Shown here piece by piece: positions 1-7,229 of a DNA stretch of 10,034 bases. Source of the DNA: an uncultured Actinotalea sp. (GTDB lineage Bacteria; Actinomycetota; Actinomycetes; Actinomycetales; Cellulomonadaceae); NCBI RefSeq assembly GCF_946885855.1, contig NZ_CAMPHH010000115.1:1-10034 (forward strand). The letters run 5' to 3'. The stretch's first letter is position 1; each line of letters starts with the position of its first letter. The notes below the pieces were generated by a model. That model was not told the DNA's origin, ran no database searches, and saw only the letters and a list, made by a program, of their open reading frames with translations. Both the position numbers and the translations under genes were made by a program.

Positions 1-432
1 GTGCGGCAGGCCATCGCGGCGCGGATGTACGAGGCCGAGCGGGAGTTCGCGGCCCGGATGGGCACCTTCTACGCGACCATCGCCCCGCAGGTCGGGATCC
101 GCCTGCGCCGCCCCGAGGCCGGCTGGGAGGCCATGGCGCTGGCGTGCTCCGCCGTCGTCGAGGGCCTCGCGCTGCGCTCGGAGATCTACGAGCCGGTGGA
201 GCGCGACGCCGAGCCGGAGCTCCCCGCGCCGCGTCGGGCGGCGACGTCCGTCCCCGCCGAGGACGCCCACGACGAGCCCACGATCGACTGGGGCGCGGTC
301 CGCCCGACCATCGGCGAGCTGGTCGAGGGCCCGCACAGCACCGATGCCGAGGACTGGACGACCGCCGCTATCGCGATCCTCGGGATCATCGACGCGTTCA
401 CCGAGCCGGACCCCGAGGTCGCCTCGACCTGA
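1..432 (+). CDS. C-terminal part of a probable TetR-family transcriptional regulator (5' end outside window)
   Basis: The frame is open from the first base and stops at a TGA at 430-432. It starts on a GTG only because the window does, so the true start is probably upstream. The visible 143 residues contain no DNA-binding helix-turn-helix. They show two helical stretches typical of TetR ligand-binding domains: one around residues 40-60 (WEAMALACSAVVEGLALRSE) and one near the C-terminus (AIAILGIIDAFTE), joined by an acidic, proline-rich linker. In the TetR family this domain dimerises and binds a small effector, and the missing N-terminus would bind DNA. The assignment rests on overall helical character and resemblance, not on a diagnostic motif, and another helical protein is possible. 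Its stop lies 21 bp from the stop of the convergent coiled-coil gene. Confidence 0.5.
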   Translation: MRQAIAARMYEAEREFAARMGTFYATIAPQVGIRLRRPEAGWEAMALACSAVVEGLALRSEIYEPVERDAEPELPAPRRAATSVPAEDAHDEPTIDWGAVRPTIGELVEGPHSTDAEDWTTAAIAILGIIDAFTEPDPEVAST

Positions 433-453
433 GCCGGCCGGGGCGACGCGATC

Positions 454-993
454 TCAGCTCGCCGGCGCCGACCGCGCCATCTTGAACAGGGGGCGCCGCT
501 GGTGGGCGCCGCTGTCCGTCGCGGGCGTCGGCACGGTCGGCCCCGCGACCGCCTCCGCCGGCCGGACCGGCCCGGCGTCGTCGTCGGCGACCGACACCTC
601 GATCGGGGCGGTGACCAGGGCGCGCACGGCGTCGACGACGGCCTCCGTCGCCGCGACGCGCGCGACCGCCGCGTCCCTCGCCCGCAGCGCCTGTGCGAGC
701 CGGGCGTCGAGGTCCGCCACGCGCGCCTCGTGCGCGGCACGGTCGGCCTCCGCCCTCGCCTCCAGCGCCGCGATGTCCGCCCGCTGACGGGCCGCGAGCG
801 TCTCGAGCTCCGGGACCCGGTCCGCCTGACGACGGACCTCGGCGAGCTCCGCCGTCACCCCGGACGCCTCGAGCGCGCGTCGGGCGACGTCCACCCTCGC
901 CTCACGCTCCGACGCCCGCAGGTCCGCCCAGCGCTGCCCGCGCATGAGCTCGAAACGGGACTGCTCCAGGCGCTCGGCGAGGTTCTCGGTCAT
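454..993 (-). CDS. Small coiled-coil protein of unknown function
   Basis: This 179-residue protein is not recognised as a named family. Residues 1-45 are helical and charged. Residues about 48-128 are rich in Ala, Glu, Arg, Leu and Asp with heptad-like spacing (LETLAARQRADIAALEARAEA), which predicts a long coiled coil. Residues 130-179 are Pro/Ala/Asp-rich and probably disordered, ending in a short basic stretch. There is no signal peptide or membrane segment, so it is probably a cytoplasmic structural or scaffold protein. The start is the ATG at 991-993; a clear Shine-Dalgarno sequence is lacking, and Met17 (943-945) is an in-frame alternative. The gene is divergent from the TPR-GGDEF gene and could share its regulatory region. 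The strand is supported by a sensible amino-acid composition, whereas opposing frames give Arg/Pro-rich translations. Confidence 0.65.
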   Translation of the reverse strand: MTENLAERLEQSRFELMRGQRWADLRASEREARVDVARRALEASGVTAELAEVRRQADRVPELETLAARQRADIAALEARAEADRAAHEARVADLDARLAQALRARDAAVARVAATEAVVDAVRALVTAPIEVSVADDDAGPVRPAEAVAGPTVPTPATDSGAHQRRPLFKMARSAPAS

Positions 994-1265
994 GACCCGA
1001 CGGTAGGCGCGGCGTCGCGGGCTTCCCAGGGCCCGCGTCCCGTTTCACCCAGTTCCGCGCCGGTTTCACCCCGTCAGGCGCACCGCCCCCGCCGCGCCGG
1101 ACGAACGCCGGGGATGCCTGACCCGATCGGGTGAAGCACGGCCCTCCCGTGCACCGCACGGCCGAATCACCCGGTGGACGACGCCATGAACGGCTGCCGC
1201 GTCCCTCACAATCGGGCAGAGTCGCACGATCCGGCCAAAACGATCTTGATAGGGGGTACGACGTG
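994..1265. promoter_or_regulatory. Divergent intergenic region with repeated GGGTGAA-type motifs, a palindrome and hairpins
   Basis: This 272-bp region separates the coiled-coil gene (-) from the TPR-GGDEF gene (+). It holds GTTTCACCC twice (1042-1050 and 1063-1071), 21 bp apart, which read as GGGTGAAAC towards the coiled-coil gene. It also holds GGGTGAA on the + strand (1129-1135), facing the cyclase gene. The last copy overlaps a perfect 12-bp palindrome ACCCGATCGGGT (1121-1132) and is followed by an inverted repeat GCACGG-N5-CCGTGC (1136-1152). CGCGGGC-N8-GCCCGCG (1016-1037) would form a hairpin in the leader of the coiled-coil gene. No convincing sigma-70 promoter was seen. The region is probably regulatory for both genes, but this is inference from position and symmetry. 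Confidence 0.5.
1251..1256 (+). promoter_or_regulatory. Ribosome binding site of the TPR-GGDEF gene
   Basis: AGGGGG lies 9 nt before the ATG at 1266 and 6 nt before an in-frame GTG at 1263. It places translation start here and not at codons further upstream that keep the frame open back to 1131. Either GTG1263 or ATG1266 is possible; they differ by one residue. Confidence 0.65.
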
Positions 1266-2915
1266 ATGCACGGCACCGCGCTCGTCCCCCTCGCCGAGTT
1301 CGGACCCTTCGACGCCCTGTCGGACGAGGCGCACCAGCACTACATCGACGGCTTCGCCGACCGCGCCGTCCTCGCCTGTCGCACCTACCAGCCGCTGGCC
1401 CGCGCGGCGGGCGACCTCGCGACGCTGCGCTACCTCCTCTACACCGAGGCGGTCGCCCTCGTGGAGCTGGGCCGGCACGCGGAGGCCGTGGCGCAGGCCC
1501 GCACGATCCTCTCCCTCAGCGGGCCCGACGAGCACGTGTGGCGCGCCAAGGCCCTGGCGATGGTCGCCGAGGCGAGCACGCGGGAGGGGCAGCACAGCCG
1601 GGCGCTCGGCGCGCTGGCCGAGGCCGACTGGGCGGTCAGCGCGGTCCCGCAGGGCACGTACGGCTTCCTGTCGGCGAGCATGGCCGTCGCGCTCGCCCTG
1701 CGGTCGGTGACGCTCTTCGAGCACGCCGACGAGCGGTTGTGCGAGCTGCTGCACGTCGACGACGACTGGATCCGCCTGCTCGTCGTCCACGAGCTGACCG
1801 AGCTGTCCGCCACGTGGGGCGTGAGCCTCGCGCTCATCGGACGGGTCGAGGAGGCGCGGGCGCAGTTCCTCATGACTCTCGAGCGCTCCCTGCACATGCA
1901 GCGGCTCGCGTGGGTCGCCGACCACCGGACCATGGTCGCGCGCGCGGAGGTCTTCGAGGCGTTCGCGCTGCTGCACCTCGGCGAGCCGGAGCTCGCCGTC
2001 GGCCGGGCGCTCGCCGCGACGGGGCGGTTCGACCACCGCCCGGAGCTGCTCGAGACGCAGCTGTGCCGCATGGTCATGGCGCGCAAGGCGCAGTCCGAGG
2101 GCGACTACGCGCTCGCCCGCGAGCTGCTCCAGGCCGCCGTCGCCGACGCGACCGCGAACGGTCGCGAGGCGTGGGTCGGGATGGCCCTCGAGGCGCTCGC
2201 CGAGGTCGCGGCAGCCGAGCACGGCGAGACGCCGACGACGGCGATCTGGCGCGACCTCGCGCGCTCGGCGCTGGCCCGGCTCTGGTCGGAGCGCGAGGGC
2301 CGGTTCAGCGCCCTGCAGGACCGCGACCACATCCGCCGCCTCACGGCCGAGACGGACCGCATGGGACGCGCCGTGCTCCAGGACCCCCTCACCGGGCTCG
2401 GCAACCGCCGCCTCCTGGTCGCGACGCTCGAGGCGGGGACCCGGCCGCTGTCGGTCGTCTTCATCGACGTCGACAACTTCAAGGCCGTGAACGACCAGTA
2501 CTCCCACGCCGTGGGCGACGAGGTGCTGCGCCGCATCGCCCAGGTCCTGCGGTCGCAGTGCCGCGCGGAGGACGTCATCGTCCGCTACGGCGGGGACGAG
2601 TTCATCGTCCTCACCGCCCACGACGACCACCGCGCGCGCTCCGTCGCCGAGCGCGTGCACCGGGCGATCCGCACCTACCCCTGGCACGAGGTGGAGCGGG
2701 GACTGGCGATCACCGTCTCCATCGGCGTCGGCGTACCGGACGACGGCACCGAGAACCCGCTCGTGTCCGCGGACATCGCGCTCATCGCGGCCAAGCGCGC
2801 GGGTCGGGACCAGGTGGCGGACCTCGACCTGGACCTCGACGGGCTGGAGGACGGCCTGGGCGGCGACCTGGAGCTCGAGGCCGACGACGTCCCCGGCAGC
2901 GTCAGCGCGGGCTGA
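1266..2915 (+). CDS. TPR-like sensor / GGDEF diguanylate cyclase
   Basis: This 549-residue soluble protein is predicted to make cyclic di-GMP from two GTP. Residues about 20-350 are a string of amphipathic helix pairs with TPR-like features (for example ALVELGRHAEAVAQARTIL and GDYALARELLQAAV), a region that in such proteins acts as a protein- or ligand-sensing module. The GGDEF domain covers about 373-520. It has the opening DPLTGLGNRR, the metal and substrate segment FIDVDNFKAVND (399-410), an intact GGDEF at 442-446 (nt 2589-2603) and an inhibitory-site RxxD (RAED, 433-436) at the canonical distance, so it is probably active and subject to product inhibition. The late motif AKRAGRDQV (508-516) is normal except that the usual Tyr before it is Ile. 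The C-terminus after 518 is an Asp/Glu/Leu-rich acidic tail. There is no signal peptide or membrane helix. It is convergent with, and overlaps by 14 bp, the PAS-GGDEF-EAL gene. The GGDEF call is firm; the TPR label is by pattern only. Confidence 0.9.
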   Translation: MHGTALVPLAEFGPFDALSDEAHQHYIDGFADRAVLACRTYQPLARAAGDLATLRYLLYTEAVALVELGRHAEAVAQARTILSLSGPDEHVWRAKALAMVAEASTREGQHSRALGALAEADWAVSAVPQGTYGFLSASMAVALALRSVTLFEHADERLCELLHVDDDWIRLLVVHELTELSATWGVSLALIGRVEEARAQFLMTLERSLHMQRLAWVADHRTMVARAEVFEAFALLHLGEPELAVGRALAATGRFDHRPELLETQLCRMVMARKAQSEGDYALARELLQAAVADATANGREAWVGMALEALAEVAAAEHGETPTTAIWRDLARSALARLWSEREGRFSALQDRDHIRRLTAETDRMGRAVLQDPLTGLGNRRLLVATLEAGTRPLSVVFIDVDNFKAVNDQYSHAVGDEVLRRIAQVLRSQCRAEDVIVRYGGDEFIVLTAHDDHRARSVAERVHRAIRTYPWHEVERGLAITVSIGVGVPDDGTENPLVSADIALIAAKRAGRDQVADLDLDLDGLEDGLGGDLELEADDVPGSVSAG

Positions 2916-5076
2916 CGGCCGCCTGCCACTCGCGCGCGCCCTGCCTGGTGCGGGAGCGCTCGAGCACCGCGGTGAGCTCGTCCCCGGCCATCGGGCGGCC
3001 CAGGTGGAAGCCCTGGACCCGCCCGCAGCCGAGCCGGCGCAGCGCCTCGAGCTGTCCAGCCGTCTCCACACCCTCGGCCACGACCTGCAGGCCGAGCGTC
3101 CGGGCGAGGCCGACGACGGCCTCGACGATCGCCGAGTCCTCCCCCGGGCGGTCCAGCCCCTCGACGAACGACCGGTCGATCTTGACCACGCTCACCGGGA
3201 AGCGCTTGAGGTAGGCCAGGGAGGCGTAGCCGGTGCCGAAGTCGTCGATCGCGAGCCGCGACCCCGCGTCGGTGACCCGGCCCAGCTCTGCGGCCGCGGC
3301 CTCGCCCGCGTCGAGCAGCACGTGCTCCGTGATCTCCAGCAGCACGCGCGAGGGGTCCACACCGCTGGTCTGCGCGGCCCGGGCGAGCTGGTCGGCCAGC
3401 ACGAGGTGGCTGACCTGCCGGGTCGAGACGTTCACGGTCACCTGCATGTCGGGCACGCGCTCCTGCCACCGCGCCAGCTGCCGCGTGGCCTGCTGCAGGA
3501 CCCAGTCGCCGATCGGCACGATGAGGTCGCTCGTCTCCGCGACGTCGATGAAGGCCTCCGGGCCCAGCATGCCGCCGTCGGGCTGGACGAGCCGCAGCAG
3601 GGCCTCCGCGGAGACGACGCGCCCGTCGGCGGCGTCGACGATCGGCTGGAAGAGCAGCCGGAAGCCGTCGTGGTCGAGGGCGCGACGCAGCGCCTCCTCG
3701 GTCGCGAGCCGCTCGATCGCGGCGGTGTGCAGCGCCTCGTCGTAGAGGACCCACTTGTCCCGGCCGGGTCGCTTGGCCTGGTGCATGGCGAGGTCGGCCT
3801 CGCGCAGCAGGACCTCGGGATCGGCCGCCGGGTCCCGCGTCGTCGTCACGCCGATGCTCGGGCCGACGACGAGCCGGAACCCGCGCAACACGACCGGCTC
3901 GCTGAGGCGGGCGTGCAGGCGCCGCGCGACCCGCAGCGCCTCGACCTCGTCCCGCACCCGCAGCGCGACGACGAACTCGTCCCCGGACAGCCGGGCCACC
4001 GTGTCCGGCGCGCGCACCGTCTCGGAGAGCCGACGCGCCGTCTCCCGGAGCACCTCGTCCCCGGCGGTGTGGCCCAGGGTGTCGTTGACGTCCCGGAAGC
4101 GGTCCAGGTCGCAGAAGAGCAGGGCCAGCCCCCGCCCCGTCCCCGGAAGCTCGGCGAGTGCCATCCCCACGTGGTCGACGAGCAGCGTCCGGTTGCCCAG
4201 ACCCGTGAGCCCGTCGTGCAGGGCGCGGTGCGCGAGCTCCGCCTCCGCCGCGCGGCGGGCGGTGACGTCCTCGACGTGCTCGATGACGTAGGACGGCGCG
4301 TCCTCGCGGTGCACCACGGAGGCGGTCACGCGGACCCACGCCCACTCGCCGTCGGCGCGACGGACGCGACGCTCCTGCTGGTAGCCACTGCTGGAGCCCT
4401 CCGCCATCGCGGCGACCTCGTGCTCGGTGGCGGCGAGCTCGTCCGGGTGGCAGAACTCCGCCCACGGGTGGCCCATGAGCTCCTCGGGCGGCCGTCCGAG
4501 CAGCTCCGCCAGCGTCTGGTTCGCCTCGAGGATGCGCCCTGCCTCCGGCGGCTCGAGGCCGAGGATGACCATGCCCACGGGGGCGCCGTCGAACGCGGAG
4601 CGGAAACGCCGCTCGCTGTGGTCCAGCTCGCGGTCGATCACGAGCTGCGCCGTCACGTCGCGCCAGGTGACCAGGAGCTCGTCGCCGAGGCGGACGACCC
4701 GCAGGTCGACGTACTGCTCCTCGCCGCCGGCCGACGGGGCGGGCAAGGACTCCAGGACCAGCGACGTGCCGGTGGTGAGCACCTGGACGTACCGGTGGTA
4801 GAGCCCGGCCGGGCCGGTCACCGGGGGTTGCGGCGGGTGGCCAGACCCCTCGTCCGCGGCGTCGTCGCCGGGCCGGGGACCCCAGAGGTCGCCGACGTCG
4901 ACGCCCCGCGCGACGGCCGGGGTGTTGGCGTGGACCACGAGGAACCGCATGACCGTGCCGGCCGCGTCCCGCAGCGGCCGGACCACGGCGACGGGGTCGA
5001 GGACGTTGTCGAGCGCGCCCTCGACGCGGTCACGCGCGACGCCGCCGACCGCGGCAGCCTGGTTGATCATGGCCAC
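2902..5076 (-). CDS. PAS-PAS-GGDEF-EAL protein, predicted c-di-GMP phosphodiesterase / bifunctional
   Basis: A 724-residue cytoplasmic signalling protein. Residues about 18-148 look like a divergent PAS domain (ending LLVTWRDVTAQL). Residues 152-280 are a second PAS with its C-terminal cap (WVRVTASVVHREDAPSYVIEHVEDVTARR). GGDEF lies at about 287-445 with DGLTGLGNRT, FCDLDRFRDVND, SGDEF at 364-368 in place of GGDEF, and an RxxD inhibitory site (RAPD, 355-358). The EAL domain lies at about 458-705. It shows EALLR (491-495), Asn549, Glu581 in EITEH, Asp611-Asp612 in DDFGTG, Lys632 in KIDRSF, Glu668 in AEGVET and Gln688 in QGFHLGRPM, that is, every residue expected for metal binding and c-di-GMP hydrolysis. 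Phosphodiesterase activity is likely; SGDEF may still allow cyclase activity or GTP sensing. The start is GTG 5076 or ATG 5070, and neither has a clear ribosome binding site. There are no membrane segments. Confidence 0.92.
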   Translation of the reverse strand: MAMINQAAAVGGVARDRVEGALDNVLDPVAVVRPLRDAAGTVMRFLVVHANTPAVARGVDVGDLWGPRPGDDAADEGSGHPPQPPVTGPAGLYHRYVQVLTTGTSLVLESLPAPSAGGEEQYVDLRVVRLGDELLVTWRDVTAQLVIDRELDHSERRFRSAFDGAPVGMVILGLEPPEAGRILEANQTLAELLGRPPEELMGHPWAEFCHPDELAATEHEVAAMAEGSSSGYQQERRVRRADGEWAWVRVTASVVHREDAPSYVIEHVEDVTARRAAEAELAHRALHDGLTGLGNRTLLVDHVGMALAELPGTGRGLALLFCDLDRFRDVNDTLGHTAGDEVLRETARRLSETVRAPDTVARLSGDEFVVALRVRDEVEALRVARRLHARLSEPVVLRGFRLVVGPSIGVTTTRDPAADPEVLLREADLAMHQAKRPGRDKWVLYDEALHTAAIERLATEEALRRALDHDGFRLLFQPIVDAADGRVVSAEALLRLVQPDGGMLGPEAFIDVAETSDLIVPIGDWVLQQATRQLARWQERVPDMQVTVNVSTRQVSHLVLADQLARAAQTSGVDPSRVLLEITEHVLLDAGEAAAAELGRVTDAGSRLAIDDFGTGYASLAYLKRFPVSVVKIDRSFVEGLDRPGEDSAIVEAVVGLARTLGLQVVAEGVETAGQLEALRRLGCGRVQGFHLGRPMAGDELTAVLERSRTRQGAREWQAAVSPR

Positions 5077-5169
5077 GCAACCACGGTACGCGCCTCGCTC
5101 GGCGCACGCGAGCGCCCGAAAGGTCCGTTTTCACCCCTGATTCTGGGTCTTGCCGTCCGACGCGGCAGG
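5077..5169 (-). promoter_or_regulatory. Short intergenic region upstream of the PAS-GGDEF-EAL gene
   Basis: 93 bp separate the stop of the debranching-type gene from the start of the EAL gene, both on the - strand. TGCCG-N7-CGGCA (5151-5167) is a short inverted repeat just past the upstream gene's stop. It lacks a T-run, so it is only a weak terminator candidate. On the - strand GGGGTGAAAACGG (5125-5137) resembles the GGGTGAAAC motifs of the 994-1265 region and points towards the EAL gene. No clear sigma-70 promoter was found. Confidence 0.35.
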
Positions 5170-7218
5170 TCAGGGCGGGTCACTTGTCACGGCTCCGTGG
5201 GTGGTGACATCCCGCACCGCGCCGTCCGCGGCGACGGCCACCGACAGGTCCGCGCCCCCGATGCGCAGGCCGTGCACCTCGAGCGCACCGAACGGGCTCG
5301 GGGCGGCCGGGCGCACCGCGACCCGGCCGGCCGGCGCGTCCGGCTCGAGTCCCAGGAAGGCGGTGAGGAGCACGACGGCGGACGCGGCGGACCACGCCTG
5401 GGGACGGCACGCGGCCGGGTACGGCACGACGGCGGGGACCGAGCCGCGCGCGTCGCCGCCGTAGAGCTCGGGCAGCCGGTACTCCAGCTCCGCCCCGGCG
5501 GCCAGGAGCCCCTCGGCCAGCCGCGCGGCGACGTCGGCGTGGCCGGACCGGGCCAGGCCCGCGACGACGACCGCCGTGTCGTGCGTCCAGACCGACCCGC
5601 CGTGGTAGCGCAGCGGCCAGTACCCTCCGGAGGTCGTGGCCATGGTGCGCAGGCCGTAGCCGGAGTACATCTCCGCGGTGCCGAGCCGGCGCGCGACCTG
5701 CGCCTCCTCCTCGGCGGTGAGCAGGCCGGTGCCGAGCAGGTGGCCGATGTTCGAGGTCAGCGTGTCCACCGGCCTCTTGTCCGCGTCGAGCGCGATCGCG
5801 GGGTAGCCGCCGTCGTCGTCGTGGACCCAGAACGCCGCGCGGAAGCGCACGCGCATCCCGTCCGCCCACGTGCGCCAGCGGTCCGCGCCGGGGCGGCCGA
5901 ACGCCTCGAGCAGCGCCGCACCCGCCAGCGCCGCCTCGTGGGCGTAGCCCTGCACCTCGCACAGCGCGATGGGGCCGGTCGCCAGCGTGCCGTCGCGCCA
6001 CTGCACCGAGTCGCCGGAGTCCTTCCAGCCCTGGTTGGCCAGTCCGCGGCCGCTCTCGTCGAGGTACTCCAGGAAGCCGTCGCCGTCGGCATCGCCGTGC
6101 TCGGCCATCCAGCCCAGCGCCGCCTCCATCGCCGGGAGGAGCGCCTCGACCTCCTCGCGCGGCATGCCCCAGCGCCACGCGTCGTGCAGCAGGCACACCC
6201 ACAGGGGTGTCGCGTCGACCGTGCCGTAGTACAGCGGGGGCAGGACTGTGCCGTCGCCCAGGTCGAGCTCAGCGCTGCGCACCTCGTGCAGGATCTTGCC
6301 CGGCTGCTCGGCGGTGTCCGGGTCGATCTTCGTGCCCTGCCGCGCGGCGAGCGTGCGCAGCGTGCCGGCGGCGAGCTCGGTGCCCAGGGGCAGCAGCATC
6401 CGCGCCGCCCAGATCGAGTCCCTGCCGAACAGGGTGAAGAACCACGGTGCGCCGGCGGCGAGGAAGACGTCGTCGGGCGCGAACCGGGCGCGCATGCGCA
6501 GGGTCGCCAGGTCCTCCAGGGCGCGGTCCAGGAGCGCGGGGAGACGACGGTCGTCGGCGCGCACGCGCGGGGTGGACCACGTGGGCGTGAGCGGGCCGGG
6601 CAGGACCGGTGATTCCGCGCGGTCCGCGGTGAGGGTCCACTCGACGGTCGCCGTCTCCCCCGGCGCGAGCTCGAGGCGCCAGCGCAGGACGGGGGCGGTG
6701 GGGTCGGTGCGGTCCACGTCGGCGGCGTCCGCCCGCACGACGACGTCGACGCCGTCCCCGTGCCAGGTGAGCAGGTCTCCCGCGCCCTCGGCCGGCTGCG
6801 GCGTGCCGGCGCGGCCGGCCTTGACCGGCTCCATCGGGGCCAGGTCCGCCGCGAGGGTCACCTCCAGCGGGACGACGACGACGCCGTCGGTCGCGTTGGC
6901 CACGGCGAGCCGCTCCTCCACCCCGCCGGGCACGACCGTGCGGCGTCGGCGCAGCCGGACCGTCGGGTCCGCGCCGGGCCCGTCGACCGTGCGCAGCAGC
7001 GCGACGACCTCGACGACGCCGGGGCCGGCCGACCCCGCGCTGATCGCCTCCGGCTCGACCCCGCCCACGGTGACCTCCGCGCGGGAGAGCACGCGCACGT
7101 CGCCGTCGTAGAAGCCCTGGGCACCGGTGGGGCGGACCTGCCCGTCGCGACCGGACCACGCCTGCGTGGGGGCCAGGGTGGCGACCAGGAGGTCGTGCAG
7201 GAGGGGCTGCAGGGGCAT
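5170..7218 (-). CDS. Glycogen debranching-type glycosidase (amylo-alpha-1,6-glucosidase-like, (alpha/alpha)6 barrel)
   Basis: 682 residues. The N-terminal portion (about 10-215) is a beta-rich domain of the kind found before the catalytic domain in bacterial debranching-like enzymes (QGFYDGDVRVLSRAEVTVGG). Residues about 225-625 form the predicted (alpha/alpha)6-barrel, with FGRDSIWAARMLLP (264-277), YGTVDATPLWV (331-341), an EF-hand-like DADGDGFLE (376-384), GWKDSGDS (397-404) and RPQAWSAAS (605-613). These are hallmarks of the family usually annotated amylo-alpha-1,6-glucosidase or 'glycogen debranching N-terminal domain' protein. No signal peptide is seen, so it acts in the cytoplasm, probably cleaving glucose or oligosaccharides from an imported glycan. 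ATG 7218 follows AAGGAG by 5 nt. The divergent LacI gene and operators, not glycogen genes, surround it, which suggests catabolism of an imported sugar. Exact bond specificity cannot be read from sequence. Confidence 0.85.
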   Translation of the reverse strand: MPLQPLLHDLLVATLAPTQAWSGRDGQVRPTGAQGFYDGDVRVLSRAEVTVGGVEPEAISAGSAGPGVVEVVALLRTVDGPGADPTVRLRRRRTVVPGGVEERLAVANATDGVVVVPLEVTLAADLAPMEPVKAGRAGTPQPAEGAGDLLTWHGDGVDVVVRADAADVDRTDPTAPVLRWRLELAPGETATVEWTLTADRAESPVLPGPLTPTWSTPRVRADDRRLPALLDRALEDLATLRMRARFAPDDVFLAAGAPWFFTLFGRDSIWAARMLLPLGTELAAGTLRTLAARQGTKIDPDTAEQPGKILHEVRSAELDLGDGTVLPPLYYGTVDATPLWVCLLHDAWRWGMPREEVEALLPAMEAALGWMAEHGDADGDGFLEYLDESGRGLANQGWKDSGDSVQWRDGTLATGPIALCEVQGYAHEAALAGAALLEAFGRPGADRWRTWADGMRVRFRAAFWVHDDDGGYPAIALDADKRPVDTLTSNIGHLLGTGLLTAEEEAQVARRLGTAEMYSGYGLRTMATTSGGYWPLRYHGGSVWTHDTAVVVAGLARSGHADVAARLAEGLLAAGAELEYRLPELYGGDARGSVPAVVPYPAACRPQAWSAASAVVLLTAFLGLEPDAPAGRVAVRPAAPSPFGALEVHGLRIGGADLSVAVAADGAVRDVTTHGAVTSDPP

Positions 7219-7223
7219 CGGTG

Positions 7224-7229
7224 CTCCTT
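7224..7229 (-). promoter_or_regulatory. Ribosome binding site of the debranching-type glycosidase gene
   Basis: On the - strand AAGGAG stands 5 nt before ATG 7218, a strong Shine-Dalgarno sequence that fixes the start. A perfect inverted repeat GCCCGC-CGG-GCGGGC (7234-7248) lies 4 nt upstream of it in the leader. Confidence 0.75.

Noticed and set aside
1131..1265. Upstream start for the TPR-GGDEF gene at 1131
   Set aside because: The added 45 residues are Arg/Pro-rich and run through palindromes and motif repeats, while AGGGGG before 1263/1266 marks the real start.
994..1265. A c-di-GMP riboswitch before the cyclase gene
   Set aside because: No GEMM-like conserved core could be recognised; the region is better described by DNA palindromes and motif repeats.
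1206..3071. A 621-codon open frame on the - strand opposite the TPR-GGDEF gene
   Set aside because: The sense strand encodes an intact GGDEF domain with a good ribosome binding site; the antisense product is low-complexity Arg/Val/Asp/Gly-rich sequence.
1538..3214. A 558-codon + strand frame overlapping the TPR-GGDEF gene out of phase
   Set aside because: It is a shifted frame of the same DNA, giving an Arg/Gly/Pro/Ala-rich product without domains.
5151..5167. Intrinsic terminator after the glycosidase gene
   Set aside because: The inverted repeat has only 5 bp arms and no T-run, too weak to call.
3004..6612. A 1202-codon open frame on the + strand spanning the EAL and glycosidase genes
   Set aside because: It is antisense to two genes with clear domain motifs. 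Its translation is Arg/Gly/Val/His-rich without recognisable domains, as expected from the strong GC bias at third codon positions.
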